NCBI GenBank assembly: GCA_958430865.1
Contig: CAUDNR010000846.1
Location: 83,181 to 108,950, forward strand
Direction of reading: 5' to 3'
Origin: Entrophospora sp. SA101
Lineage: Eukaryota; Glomeromycota; Glomeromycetes; Entrophosporales; Entrophosporaceae
Length of the DNA stretch: 25,770 bases
Shown here: positions 9,448 to 19,527 of the stretch, piece by piece
How positions within the stretch are numbered: the stretch's first letter is position 1
Layout of the letters: each line of letters opens with the position of its first letter
The notes under the pieces: model-generated
The model's input: only the letters and a program-made list of their open reading frames with translations
What the model was told of the DNA's origin: nothing
The model's database searches: none
Program-made: the position numbers and the translations under genes

Positions 9448-9831
9448 TTACAAATGGATGAATATTATTATAAAGTTATTCTTGCTTCTTATAATCCAGA
9501 AGAGGAGGCGTGATTTAATTTCTTCAAAAACATCTGCTATCTTAATTGAATTCAGCAAAAGATCCATCAGTAACATACCGAGTTTTGACAACACAGGATT
9601 AGATGCTTTAAATTTTTTAAAATAAATTCTCAAAATTAATTTGATATCCAAGTATTGAAAGCCTTTTTCTACCTTCATAGCATTCAATCCTGCTGGATTA
9701 GATCTTTTCACCACGTCAACATGATCTACACAATCTACACTTGTTTTCCTACAGAGTTTTTTAATCAATCCAAAACTACCACCACATTTGAGTTTGGTAT
9801 GTATGTCCAGGAAGAAATCATGAAATTCAAT
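9448..9831 (-). pseudogene. decayed protein-coding remnant (left copy), unrecognised
   Basis: An open frame of 127 codons without ATG lies just after an in-frame TGA; the frame before that TGA also reads protein-like (MMIICQNTMS). It begins IEFHDFFLDIHTKLKCGGSF and later contains VDVVKRSNPAGLNAMK and LGMLLMDLLLNSIKIADVFE. After its stop at 9448 coding-like words (FVKDEFKDIQNN, KEIQTLESNQE) continue in shifted frames up to the arm edge. It looks like an old, multiply broken gene or repeat lying about 480 bp upstream of MRI1 and divergent from it. No family is assigned. Confidence 0.45.
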
Positions 9832-9891
9832 TCAAGACATTGTATTTTGGCAAATTATCATCATCTTATAAAAGTAATTGCTTAAAAAACG

Positions 9892-10310
9892 GCATTCTTC
9901 ACCTAATGTTTCCGGCCAATAATTCTCAAATTAGTTGGCTTAATATTTTTTATAAAAGTGAATATATAACTATTAAAGTTTAGCTAATTTCCGCTATTAA
10001 GAGAGGTCGTTTTGACCAGTAACCTTATCCTCCTCACACTACTTTAAAAGTTAATCCAACAACTTGTAAATAATAAATATATATCAAGAAAATAGCACCA
10101 CAACCAAAAAAAAAATCAAAATTATAAATACCTTGATCAATAATATTGCTTGCTTTTTTACATGCAAAGTTTTTTTATTAAACTTGCAAGAATCGGTTAG
10201 CTTCAGTTAAAAGTTTTCACGCACAAAATGGGGCACAAAAGGATTTCTTACTTCGCCACATAACTAGTTTTTTTTAATTTTTGGGGCTAAAAGAAAAAAA
10301 AAAGAAAGAT
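9892..10310. promoter_or_regulatory. MRI1 upstream region (left copy)
   Basis: About 420 bp upstream of the MRI1 ATG. It includes an imperfect hairpin GCCAATAATT / AAATTAGTTGGC (9917-9943) and a TATAAATA-like word at about 10124. No promoter element can be proved; the mirror copy lies at 14974-15392. Confidence 0.35.
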
Positions 10311-11693
10311 ATGGAGACATCTTTATCAGCAATTGTTTATACCCGATCACCACCAACCTTAAAAATTCTTAATCAACTATTACTTCCACATCGTACGCTT
10401 TATGAAAATGTTAAAAGTGTTAAACAAGGATATGAACAAATCAAACAAATGAAAGTTCGTGGTGCGCCTGCTATTGCCATAGTGGCAGCATTATCTTTGG
10501 CTATAGATTTACAACTTTGTTACATCTGTGTAAATAATAATAGAGGTGGTGACAATAACAATAAAGAAGAATTGAAATCAATTTATGAAAAAGCTATAAA
10601 AACACTCGAGTCCCCCCAATCACTTTTAAACTATATTAAAGAATCACTAGACTACCTTAAAACATCTCGACCAACAGCTGTAAATCTATTTAATACCGCA
10701 AATATTTTATTGGATTTAAGTGAAAATCTGGTTGCCAAAGCTAAAGGTAACAATAATAATGATAATGTTTTGAGTATAATAGAAGGGGTTGTTGACGAAG
10801 CTGAAAGTATGTTAAAGAGAGATGTTGAGGATAATAAAAACATTGGAAGATTTGGTGCAGAATTTATTTTGAATAATTGTGCTGGCGGTGATGGTGATAG
10901 TAAATTGGTGAATGTAATAACACATTGTAATACTGGGTAAGTCAATAATAATTAATTGATTAAGGTATTGATAACTAAATTTTAATAATTTTAATTCTTT
11001 TACACAAACCAATCACACACAAATTATTTGCATAGTTCACTAGCAACAGCTGGTTACGGAACAGCACTTGGAGTCATACGATCATTACACTCAAAATCTT
11101 TATTATCACAAGTATACTTTACAGAAACACGACCATATAGCCAAGGTGCTCGTCTAACATCATATGAACTTTTACACGAACAAATTCCAAGCACACTTAT
11201 TTGTGACTCAATGGTATCGGCACTACTTTCCGACCACCATTCTAACTCCAAAAAAAGAAAAATTAATGCAATAATAGTTGGAGCAGATAGAGTTGCTAGG
11301 AATGGTGACACGGCCAATAAAATTGGCACATATCAATTAGCAATATCAGCTAAATATCATGGAGTAATGTTTATTGTTGCTGCGCCTTCTACTAGTATTG
11401 ATTTAAGCATTAAAAGTGGAAAAGATATAATTATCGAAGAGAGAAGTGAGAACGAGGTTTTGTATGTTAGTGGAATTGTTGAAATTGATGGTAATGATAA
11501 TGATAATGATAATGGTGATAATCTTGAAATTAAAAAAGTAAGAGTTCCTCCCAAAGGTGTTAAAGTTTGGAATCCTAGTTTTGATGTTACACCCGCAGAA
11601 TTGATTACAGCTATTGTTACTGAAGTAGGAGTTATGGTTAAAAAAGATGGAGTAAAAGAATTTGATCTAGTTGAAGGTTTGAAAAAATCTTGA
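10311..11693 (+). CDS. MRI1: methylthioribose-1-phosphate isomerase (left copy)
   Basis: It isomerises 5-methylthioribose-1-phosphate to 5-methylthioribulose-1-phosphate in the cytosolic methionine salvage pathway. Exons 10311-10936 and 11036-11693 join in frame (donor GTAAGT, acceptor CATAG) to 427 aa. Visible motifs of the aIF-2B-like/MtnA family: [16 protein letters not shown] (49-64), [17 protein letters not shown] with catalytic Cys206 created at the splice junction, [18 protein letters not shown] (237 on), [19 protein letters not shown] with catalytic Asp293, and the C-terminal [20 protein letters not shown]. Length is slightly above the usual 360-410 because of Asn/Asp-rich insertions coded by short repeats ([28 protein letters not shown]). 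ATG 10311 is chosen because the open frame before it has no ATG. The copy at 13591-14973 is identical, and the two face each other tail to tail. Confidence 0.95.
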
Positions 11694-12523
11694 AAAATAT
11701 TTATTTAATGAATTTATTACAATATTTACATACATACATGTAAAATAAAGTTACACATAAAATTATATCTTGCAAATAACAATAATACAAATTGTATAGT
11801 CATAATAACAATTACATTCATTTTGTGAAGAGAACTTTATTCTAATTTATTACTCGTAATGAATACTTGATCTGAGGAATTAAGTACTTTTATGATCTGG
11901 CATAGAATATGTTTCACAAAGTTTTTTGAATTATTGTTGAAATTTATGAAAAGTATGGCATGGAAATGCACACAGATAAAATATGTTTATTTTATATATA
12001 TGTAATCAACTGTAATATATATATATAGGTTTAGAAATAAATAAAACAATTGACAAGGTATTATATTTTAATCTTAATTGGATAATCCATTTAATATTTC
12101 TGCCCTACTTTCCTAACCAATAAGCATATAGTGTAGCAAAGGGGTTACTGTACACTTTCATAAATCCTAGGCACTTATTGGGTGTCCTCAGAAATTAAAA
12201 TCTGATTAGATTAAGATTTGATTTGATTTGATTTGATTTGATTTGATTTGATTTGATTTGATTAGGAAAATGATGGATATTTGAATATAAATTTATTTTA
12301 TAACTATTTCAAATATTTGTAATTATTTTGGATATTCATAATAATTATTTCAGATGTTCATAATTTATTTCAGATACTTTTATTTATTTTGAATATTCAT
12401 AATCATTTCAAACATTTGTAACAATTACAAATACTTGAAATTTGTAATTTTAGATTTACAAATATTCAAATAGGAGATAGGATTACAGTTAAAAACTCCC
12501 CTATTCTGCAAAAAAACATGTTA
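11694..12523. other. 3' flank of MRI1 inside the left arm
   Basis: Non-coding, AT-rich. It holds a (TA)n tract at about 12016-12027, a GATTT pentamer run, and short ATATTCATAAT/ATTTGTAA words repeated loosely at 12290-12480. Everything here has an exact mirror at 12761-13590. Confidence 0.6.
12215..12259. repeat. (GATTT)9 microsatellite, left arm
   Basis: Nine uninterrupted GATTT units. The mirror array at 13025-13069 has exactly the same unit number, although such arrays mutate quickly. Confidence 0.9.
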
Positions 12524-12760
12524 TGGTGCGAATCACCTAAAGACATCACGTGCTGTGCCACTTGCCGAAAATTTTTATGCTGATCTTGCTTTATAAAGAA
12601 TCCAATATATAAAAATAAATCCAAATTTGTAAANNNNNNNNNNCAGATCTTTTACAAATTTGGATTTATTTTTATATATTGGATTCTTTATAAAGCAAGA
12701 TCAGCATAAAAATTTTCGGCAAGTGGCACAGCACGTGATGTCTTTAGGTGATTCGCACCA
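12524..12760. mobile_element. MITE spanning the assembly gap at the palindrome centre
   Basis: The left half starts after TA (12522-12523) with TGGTGCGAATCACCTAAAGA, then CATCACGTGCTGTGCCAC. It matches the MITE end at 24803 read inward (TGGTTGGCTCGATCTAAAGA, then CCTCATGATGCTGCGCCAC). The right half is the exact mirror. The middle is replaced by ten N, so the element's true interior and its true other end are unknown. Confidence 0.65.
12634..12643. other. assembly gap (10 N)
   Basis: Ten N follow the last base of the left arm. The right side then has seven unpaired bases, CAGATCT (12644-12650), before pairing begins at 12651. The two contigs therefore end within seven bases of the same genomic point in opposite orientation. 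Confidence 0.99.
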
Positions 12761-13590
12761 TAACATGTTTTTTTGCAGAATAGGGGAGTTTTTAACTGTA
12801 ATCCTATCTCCTATTTGAATATTTGTAAATCTAAAATTACAAATTTCAAGTATTTGTAATTGTTACAAATGTTTGAAATGATTATGAATATTCAAAATAA
12901 ATAAAAGTATCTGAAATAAATTATGAACATCTGAAATAATTATTATGAATATCCAAAATAATTACAAATATTTGAAATAGTTATAAAATAAATTTATATT
13001 CAAATATCCATCATTTTCCTAATCAAATCAAATCAAATCAAATCAAATCAAATCAAATCAAATCAAATCTTAATCTAATCAGATTTTAATTTCTGAGGAC
13101 ACCCAATAAGTGCCTAGGATTTATGAAAGTGTACAGTAACCCCTTTGCTACACTATATGCTTATTGGTTAGGAAAGTAGGGCAGAAATATTAAATGGATT
13201 ATCCAATTAAGATTAAAATATAATACCTTGTCAATTGTTTTATTTATTTCTAAACCTATATATATATATTACAGTTGATTACATATATATAAAATAAACA
13301 TATTTTATCTGTGTGCATTTCCATGCCATACTTTTCATAAATTTCAACAATAATTCAAAAAACTTTGTGAAACATATTCTATGCCAGATCATAAAAGTAC
13401 TTAATTCCTCAGATCAAGTATTCATTACGAGTAATAAATTAGAATAAAGTTCTCTTCACAAAATGAATGTAATTGTTATTATGACTATACAATTTGTATT
13501 ATTGTTATTTGCAAGATATAATTTTATGTGTAACTTTATTTTACATGTATGTATGTAAATATTGTAATAAATTCATTAAATAAATATTTT
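12761..13590. other. 3' flank of MRI1 inside the right arm
   Basis: Exact mirror of 11694-12523, including the AAATC-type pentamer array at 13025-13069. No gene is supported. Confidence 0.6.
13025..13069. repeat. (AAATC)9 microsatellite, right arm
   Basis: Mirror of the GATTT array at 12215-12259, with identical unit number. Confidence 0.9.
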
Positions 13591-14973
13591 TCAAGATTTT
13601 TTCAAACCTTCAACTAGATCAAATTCTTTTACTCCATCTTTTTTAACCATAACTCCTACTTCAGTAACAATAGCTGTAATCAATTCTGCGGGTGTAACAT
13701 CAAAACTAGGATTCCAAACTTTAACACCTTTGGGAGGAACTCTTACTTTTTTAATTTCAAGATTATCACCATTATCATTATCATTATCATTACCATCAAT
13801 TTCAACAATTCCACTAACATACAAAACCTCGTTCTCACTTCTCTCTTCGATAATTATATCTTTTCCACTTTTAATGCTTAAATCAATACTAGTAGAAGGC
13901 GCAGCAACAATAAACATTACTCCATGATATTTAGCTGATATTGCTAATTGATATGTGCCAATTTTATTGGCCGTGTCACCATTCCTAGCAACTCTATCTG
14001 CTCCAACTATTATTGCATTAATTTTTCTTTTTTTGGAGTTAGAATGGTGGTCGGAAAGTAGTGCCGATACCATTGAGTCACAAATAAGTGTGCTTGGAAT
14101 TTGTTCGTGTAAAAGTTCATATGATGTTAGACGAGCACCTTGGCTATATGGTCGTGTTTCTGTAAAGTATACTTGTGATAATAAAGATTTTGAGTGTAAT
14201 GATCGTATGACTCCAAGTGCTGTTCCGTAACCAGCTGTTGCTAGTGAACTATGCAAATAATTTGTGTGTGATTGGTTTGTGTAAAAGAATTAAAATTATT
14301 AAAATTTAGTTATCAATACCTTAATCAATTAATTATTATTGACTTACCCAGTATTACAATGTGTTATTACATTCACCAATTTACTATCACCATCACCGCC
14401 AGCACAATTATTCAAAATAAATTCTGCACCAAATCTTCCAATGTTTTTATTATCCTCAACATCTCTCTTTAACATACTTTCAGCTTCGTCAACAACCCCT
14501 TCTATTATACTCAAAACATTATCATTATTATTGTTACCTTTAGCTTTGGCAACCAGATTTTCACTTAAATCCAATAAAATATTTGCGGTATTAAATAGAT
14601 TTACAGCTGTTGGTCGAGATGTTTTAAGGTAGTCTAGTGATTCTTTAATATAGTTTAAAAGTGATTGGGGGGACTCGAGTGTTTTTATAGCTTTTTCATA
14701 AATTGATTTCAATTCTTCTTTATTGTTATTGTCACCACCTCTATTATTATTTACACAGATGTAACAAAGTTGTAAATCTATAGCCAAAGATAATGCTGCC
14801 ACTATGGCAATAGCAGGCGCACCACGAACTTTCATTTGTTTGATTTGTTCATATCCTTGTTTAACACTTTTAACATTTTCATAAAGCGTACGATGTGGAA
14901 GTAATAGTTGATTAAGAATTTTTAAGGTTGGTGGTGATCGGGTATAAACAATTGCTGATAAAGATGTCTCCAT
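13591..14973 (-). CDS. MRI1: methylthioribose-1-phosphate isomerase (right copy)
   Basis: Second copy, with exons 14348-14973 and 13591-14248 on the minus strand. The encoded 427-aa protein is identical to the left copy, including all Asn/Asp-rich insertions, Cys206 and Asp293. The intron is also the same. If both copies exist in the genome the cell would have two convergent MRI1 genes about 1.9 kb apart. If the palindrome is an assembly error, only one exists and one of the two outer flanks is wrongly joined. Confidence 0.9.
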
Positions 14974-15392
14974 ATCTTTCTTTTTTTTTTCTTTTAGCCC
15001 CAAAAATTAAAAAAAACTAGTTATGTGGCGAAGTAAGAAATCCTTTTGTGCCCCATTTTGTGCGTGAAAACTTTTAACTGAAGCTAACCGATTCTTGCAA
15101 GTTTAATAAAAAAACTTTGCATGTAAAAAAGCAAGCAATATTATTGATCAAGGTATTTATAATTTTGATTTTTTTTTTGGTTGTGGTGCTATTTTCTTGA
15201 TATATATTTATTATTTACAAGTTGTTGGATTAACTTTTAAAGTAGTGTGAGGAGGATAAGGTTACTGGTCAAAACGACCTCTCTTAATAGCGGAAATTAG
15301 CTAAACTTTAATAGTTATATATTCACTTTTATAAAAAATATTAAGCCAACTAATTTGAGAATTATTGGCCGGAAACATTAGGTGAAGAATGC
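14974..15392. promoter_or_regulatory. MRI1 upstream region (right copy)
   Basis: Exact mirror of 9892-10310, with the same hairpin and TATA-like word. Confidence 0.35.
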
Positions 15393-15452
15393 CGTTTTTT
15401 AAGCAATTACTTTTATAAGATGATGATAATTTGCCAAAATACAATGTCTTGA

Positions 15453-15836
15453 ATTGAATTTCATGATTTCTTCCTGGACATACATACCAAACTCAAATGT
15501 GGTGGTAGTTTTGGATTGATTAAAAAACTCTGTAGGAAAACAAGTGTAGATTGTGTAGATCATGTTGACGTGGTGAAAAGATCTAATCCAGCAGGATTGA
15601 ATGCTATGAAGGTAGAAAAAGGCTTTCAATACTTGGATATCAAATTAATTTTGAGAATTTATTTTAAAAAATTTAAAGCATCTAATCCTGTGTTGTCAAA
15701 ACTCGGTATGTTACTGATGGATCTTTTGCTGAATTCAATTAAGATAGCAGATGTTTTTGAAGAAATTAAATCACGCCTCCTCTTCTGGATTATAAGAAGC
15801 AAGAATAACTTTATAATAATATTCATCCATTTGTAA
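15453..15836 (+). pseudogene. decayed protein-coding remnant (right copy), unrecognised
   Basis: Mirror copy of the remnant at 9448-9831. In this copy, coding-like sequence can be followed in a shifted frame through the arm edge at 15924 (LESNQESNVQKDKTSQQANI) to a stop at about 15987. In the left copy the same frame also continues plausibly (LESNQELI, stop, LKEKSEELEVI). The reading frame therefore does not tell which outer flank is original. Confidence 0.4.
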
Positions 15837-16030
15837 AGGATGAATTTAAAGATATCCAAAACAACAAAGTTTACTAAAATAATATATTATAAAAGAAATC
15901 CAAACACTTGAAAGTAATCAGGAAAGTAATGTACAAAAAGATAAAACTAGTCAACAAGCAAATATATATATTATTAATTAGCCAAAAGAATATTTTTTCC
16001 AACTGGTAAAATCATTAACAAAAAATATAT

Positions 16031-17589
16031 TTAATTTGGTGAAATATTATGTTTTCTGAGAAAAGAGGTAGATGTGTGCATCATTTTTTTTAATGGCTAA
16101 AAATAAACAAATAAAATAAATTTATTAATTTATTGTTTATTCGAAATTCAAAATTTTAGAAGGATAGAAGAAATCGACAAAAACTTACTCTAAAAGTATA
16201 AAATTTCTTTGTGAATTCTTCGCATTCTTTTGATTGTTCGTATTCCGATTTACGTTCTTGAAGATCTTTAATTGCACAATCCATTTGTTCGTAAAGATCA
16301 TTTAATGATGTGAAATCTTCGTGCGATTTTTCAGTAGCCTTCAACAATGTCTATTTTTATTAAGGGAAATTAATTAATTAATTAATTTTTAAATAAATTT
16401 CCAAAAAAAAAGATTTTTATTCCTACTTACCATAATCAATAATGGATATTTGCATAAACGTTGAAATGGTTTGGCTAGTAAACTTTCTACTGACATGTAT
16501 TTACCAGTCGGCAATTCTTTTTTATCCAAATAATTTAAAATTTGTCCAAGCTTGTTATTTTTTTTACGTGCATTTGTTAATTCGGCTATTGCCATTTGAT
16601 GATGAATTAAATATGATTCGTATACTTCTAATTCTTTGGACATGTCTCCAAGTACATTTGATACACTTGGTATAACTGGCTTCATTATTGCTTGTAGACA
16701 AAGAAGATGCTAAAAAGAAATAGAAAATAGAAAATTAAAAAAAATTTATATTTTTTCGAAAATATATATATATCTTTATTATTATTATTATTAATATATA
16801 CATACCAACGATGTGTTTAAGTGTAAAAGAAATATATATGGCAATATCGTAAATATTTTTTCGAGACTTGCTGGTAATTTTACACCCGATTCTCTAATTT
16901 TCGGTACATGGTTCTATTTTGAGAAAAAAAAATTTTTAATTGTAAAAAAAAAAAAAAAAAAAAAATTAATTATTATAATAATAATAAATAATAAATAATA
17001 AACAATAATACAATAATACAATAATAATTACCTCTAAAAAATAACGTAAATCCTTAACATATTCATCTTCTGTACGAATTATTTCATGAATAATTACTTG
17101 TCGATGAATTTCAGCAGCTTTCATTTGAGCTTTAACATTTGGATCAAGATCTTGTTTCCAAAGTTGAGCCGAATTTGCTATTGGACTTGGAGGTTGTGTT
17201 ATTATTGTTATATTGTTTAGATCTGGCATTGTTGACGAATTCCAAATATTACTATTATTACGTTTCAACGATAATTTGAATAAACTGCCCGTGCTACGCT
17301 TAGTATTTAATTTTCTGATACTTTTAATACTAGTATCAACAGTAAGATTGCTGTTGTTGACAGGATAAATTTTTTCGTTGAACTCCCGAGAATCGTCATT
17401 GTTGGTGTTGTATATTGGAGATTTTTCATTTATAAAATCAACATTTTGGTCAAATTTAGATTTTAAAAATTTTGGGTTTGTCGTATTATTGTGGTCATGG
17501 TTGTTGACATTTCCACCATTAATATCATGAGAATAAGGCATAATAACAGACTTGCGATTAAAAATAGAAATTATATTTGTAAATAACAT
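16031..17589 (-). CDS. RhoGEF (DH-domain) protein, probably incomplete
   Basis: Exons on the minus strand are 17032-17589, 16806-16913, 16431-16709 and 16189-16350, all joined in phase 0 with GT-AG introns of 80-118 bp. They give 369 aa. An N-terminal Asn-rich disordered region (1 to about 160) precedes a Dbl-homology domain: CR1 IIHEIIRTEDEYVKDLRYFL (about 166-185), IRESGVKLPASLEKIFTILP, and CR3 SLLAKPFQRLCKYPLLI (298-314) followed by TLLKATEKSHEDF. DH domains catalyse GDP/GTP exchange on Rho/Cdc42 GTPases at the cell cortex. The usual PH domain is absent. A possible last exon 16031-16096 would add 21 residues (PLKKMMHTSTSFLRKHNISP...) and a stop, but this does not resemble PH. The start is ATG 17587-17589, with an in-frame TGA two codons upstream; Met17 is an alternative. 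The palindrome begins 107 bp beyond the last proposed exon. Confidence 0.78.
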
Positions 17590-19227
17590 ATTTCACAAAT
17601 TATTTTTTTAGCAAAATTATTATGTTTTGAAAAAAGTTGGGTTTCTTTTCTTTTATAAAAAAGAAAGATCGAAAAATTTATTTATAAAAATAAAAATAAA
17701 AATAAAAAATTGTTTTATTTTGTATCTTTTTATTAATATAAAAAAATGGATTTTTTAAATATATATATATATATATTTAATTAATTGTATGATTAAAATA
17801 TGATAATTTTGCTTTTACAATTATTATCTATGAAAGTGAGCATATCCGTGAAAAGAAGAAAAGGAAAGTGGCAAGATGAGGGTTTATATACTGATTTTTT
17901 TTTAGTGTCAATTTTAAATTTGAATAATAATAAAAGTAGTTATATAAAAATGGTATAACAACACCACCACGCGAAAAGTAAATAAATAAATATTTATATC
18001 TTGATTTAAAATAATATAGTTGTAATTTGCTACATTGTTCAATTTTAAAATAAATAATGATGTTATTATAAACAGGGTTAATAATAAAATTATTATGAAT
18101 TTTTTTTATATATTATATTTTATTATAAAAAATAATAAAATTTTATTGGGTTTCTTTTTATTAGCACTAATGTATCGCAGGGGTCAAAATTTAACCAATT
18201 ATCGCCATTGTTTTAAACATTTAATTCTTTTCAATATAATAATTAATGTCCGTATCTATCTTTTTCTTAAATGAGAATCAATATATGAATGTAAAAGGGG
18301 ATGAAAACTGTAAACATATGTATTATAGATGTTGTGGGGGGTCTTGAATTTTTTGAACACACGTAAAAAGATGTACGTGCAAACTGTTATTATTGAAAAT
18401 ATTATTAGGATTATATGCTACTTACGATGGTTTTTTTGGCAATTTCATAATTTTAGCCGTGAGATGTTTTTTAGAATTAACAAGCAACACAGAGTTACTT
18501 TCCGCAACTTATATTTTCGTTTTATAGAATTTATTGGCTCATCGGGCCTCAGGTAACTTGTTTAAATTTTGATTAAGAGTTTATATGATTGATTCCTATT
18601 TGTATTATGGTTGATTTTCTGGCTCTTGACTATAATTAGTTGAGATGAAAAAACTCATAAAGGCAATATAGTGTATATACGTATTAGTATATAAAGTTTC
18701 TAAATTTTTCGAATTCTTTAATTGGAATTTTGCTAGGCGGCAGGCAGTTTTTATGGATTGATTAATGATGATCTGATGCGAATGTTCTAGTTAAGTTCTT
18801 TGTGTTTGCAATCATTCATTCGTTATATTAATGTAATCTAACTTTTTTTATCTAAAAGGTATTATTTAAACATAAATTAAAATGGCATCAAAATAAATTA
18901 AATGATATCAAAATGGTAAAATAAATTAAAATAGTATCAAAATGGCAATCGATACATTTATAACATTAGGCATTAAATAAAAACTTTGACAGCTCACTAT
19001 TTTTGTCGAAATTGCAATTTGGATCTTCTATAGTTGACTGATATCGATGCATCGAAAATATTAAAGAGCTTTACTTGAGATCTCTCGTCATCAACTGAAT
19101 AAGTTATTATGCGTCTACAAAAGAAATTGATTTTTGATTTATCTCTCTACATGGGAAAACAGTTGTTGAAAGTTCCGTCGTGTAACTAATATTGTTAATG
19201 TAGTGTAATCATACGAGTTCATGTAAC
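17590..19227. other. upstream of the RhoGEF, no supported gene
   Basis: Very AT-rich, with an (AT)n tract at about 17759-17777. Open frames at 18035-18274 and 18329-18556 have no coding-like composition beyond low complexity. A perfect 12-bp palindrome TCGATGCATCGA lies at 19044-19055. Confidence 0.4.
18871..18950. repeat. imperfect tandem repeat, about 28-bp unit
   Basis: Three degenerate copies of AAATTAAAATGGYATCAAAA with variable A/T spacers; non-coding. Confidence 0.6.
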
Positions 19228-19527
19228 TTATACTGAATATTCGGTAGTGTCAATCCCAAAGCTATTGGGTACTGGAATAAATCGGGTAGATTTAGAGTAG
19301 ATCATGATTGGCTGTTGTATAATAATGAATGAAGTTATATTGAGTTCTATTTGATAAGAGTTTATTATTATTTTCTGGGGCTTATATTTATGGTTGAAAT
19401 TATTGTAATATTGATGACGACAACAAATTATATTACCAATTATATCCCCCCATGAAATTATGAAAGTAGGTTGGTCATATAAGAAATAATATTTACATGA
19501 TGCAATTGGGGGGAGATAATCAACCAA
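19228..19527 (-). pseudogene. possible decayed coding remnant, 99 codons
   Basis: An open frame of 99 codons without a nearby ATG start, in DNA where stops are frequent. It contains VDYLPPIASCKYYFLYDQPT and ends PVPNSFGIDTTEYSV. No family is recognised. The length is notable for this base composition but not proof of coding. Confidence 0.22.

Larger units (their letters stand above)
9360..12633 (+). repeat. giant palindrome, left arm (3274 bp)
   Basis: Position x in this arm pairs with 25284 minus x in the right arm. The sum is constant at the outer boundary, at both MRI1 exons, at the microsatellite and at the gap, so there is no indel. I found no substitution in the stretches compared. Outside the arm, sequence differs at once (9359 against 15925). 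Confidence 0.95.
12651..15924 (-). repeat. giant palindrome, right arm (3274 bp)
   Basis: Reverse complement of 9360-12633, with a full second MRI1 and a second copy of the decayed upstream ORF. Beyond 15924 the flank is unrelated to the left flank and leads into the RhoGEF gene. Confidence 0.95.

Noticed and set aside
10281..10310. N-terminal extension of MRI1 (LGLKEKKKKD before METS)
   Set aside because: It begins at TTG, is encoded by an A-rich leader and has no ATG; MRI1 alignments start near the [11 protein letters not shown] segment.
10652..10945. Antisense frames over MRI1 (also 11054-11329, 11357-11554 and their mirrors)
   Set aside because: They lie opposite strongly conserved MRI1 exons and have no protein-family features.
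18035..18556. Two plus-strand open frames upstream of the RhoGEF
   Set aside because: Composition is that of translated AT-rich DNA (I, N, F, K, Y) with no conserved-looking segment.
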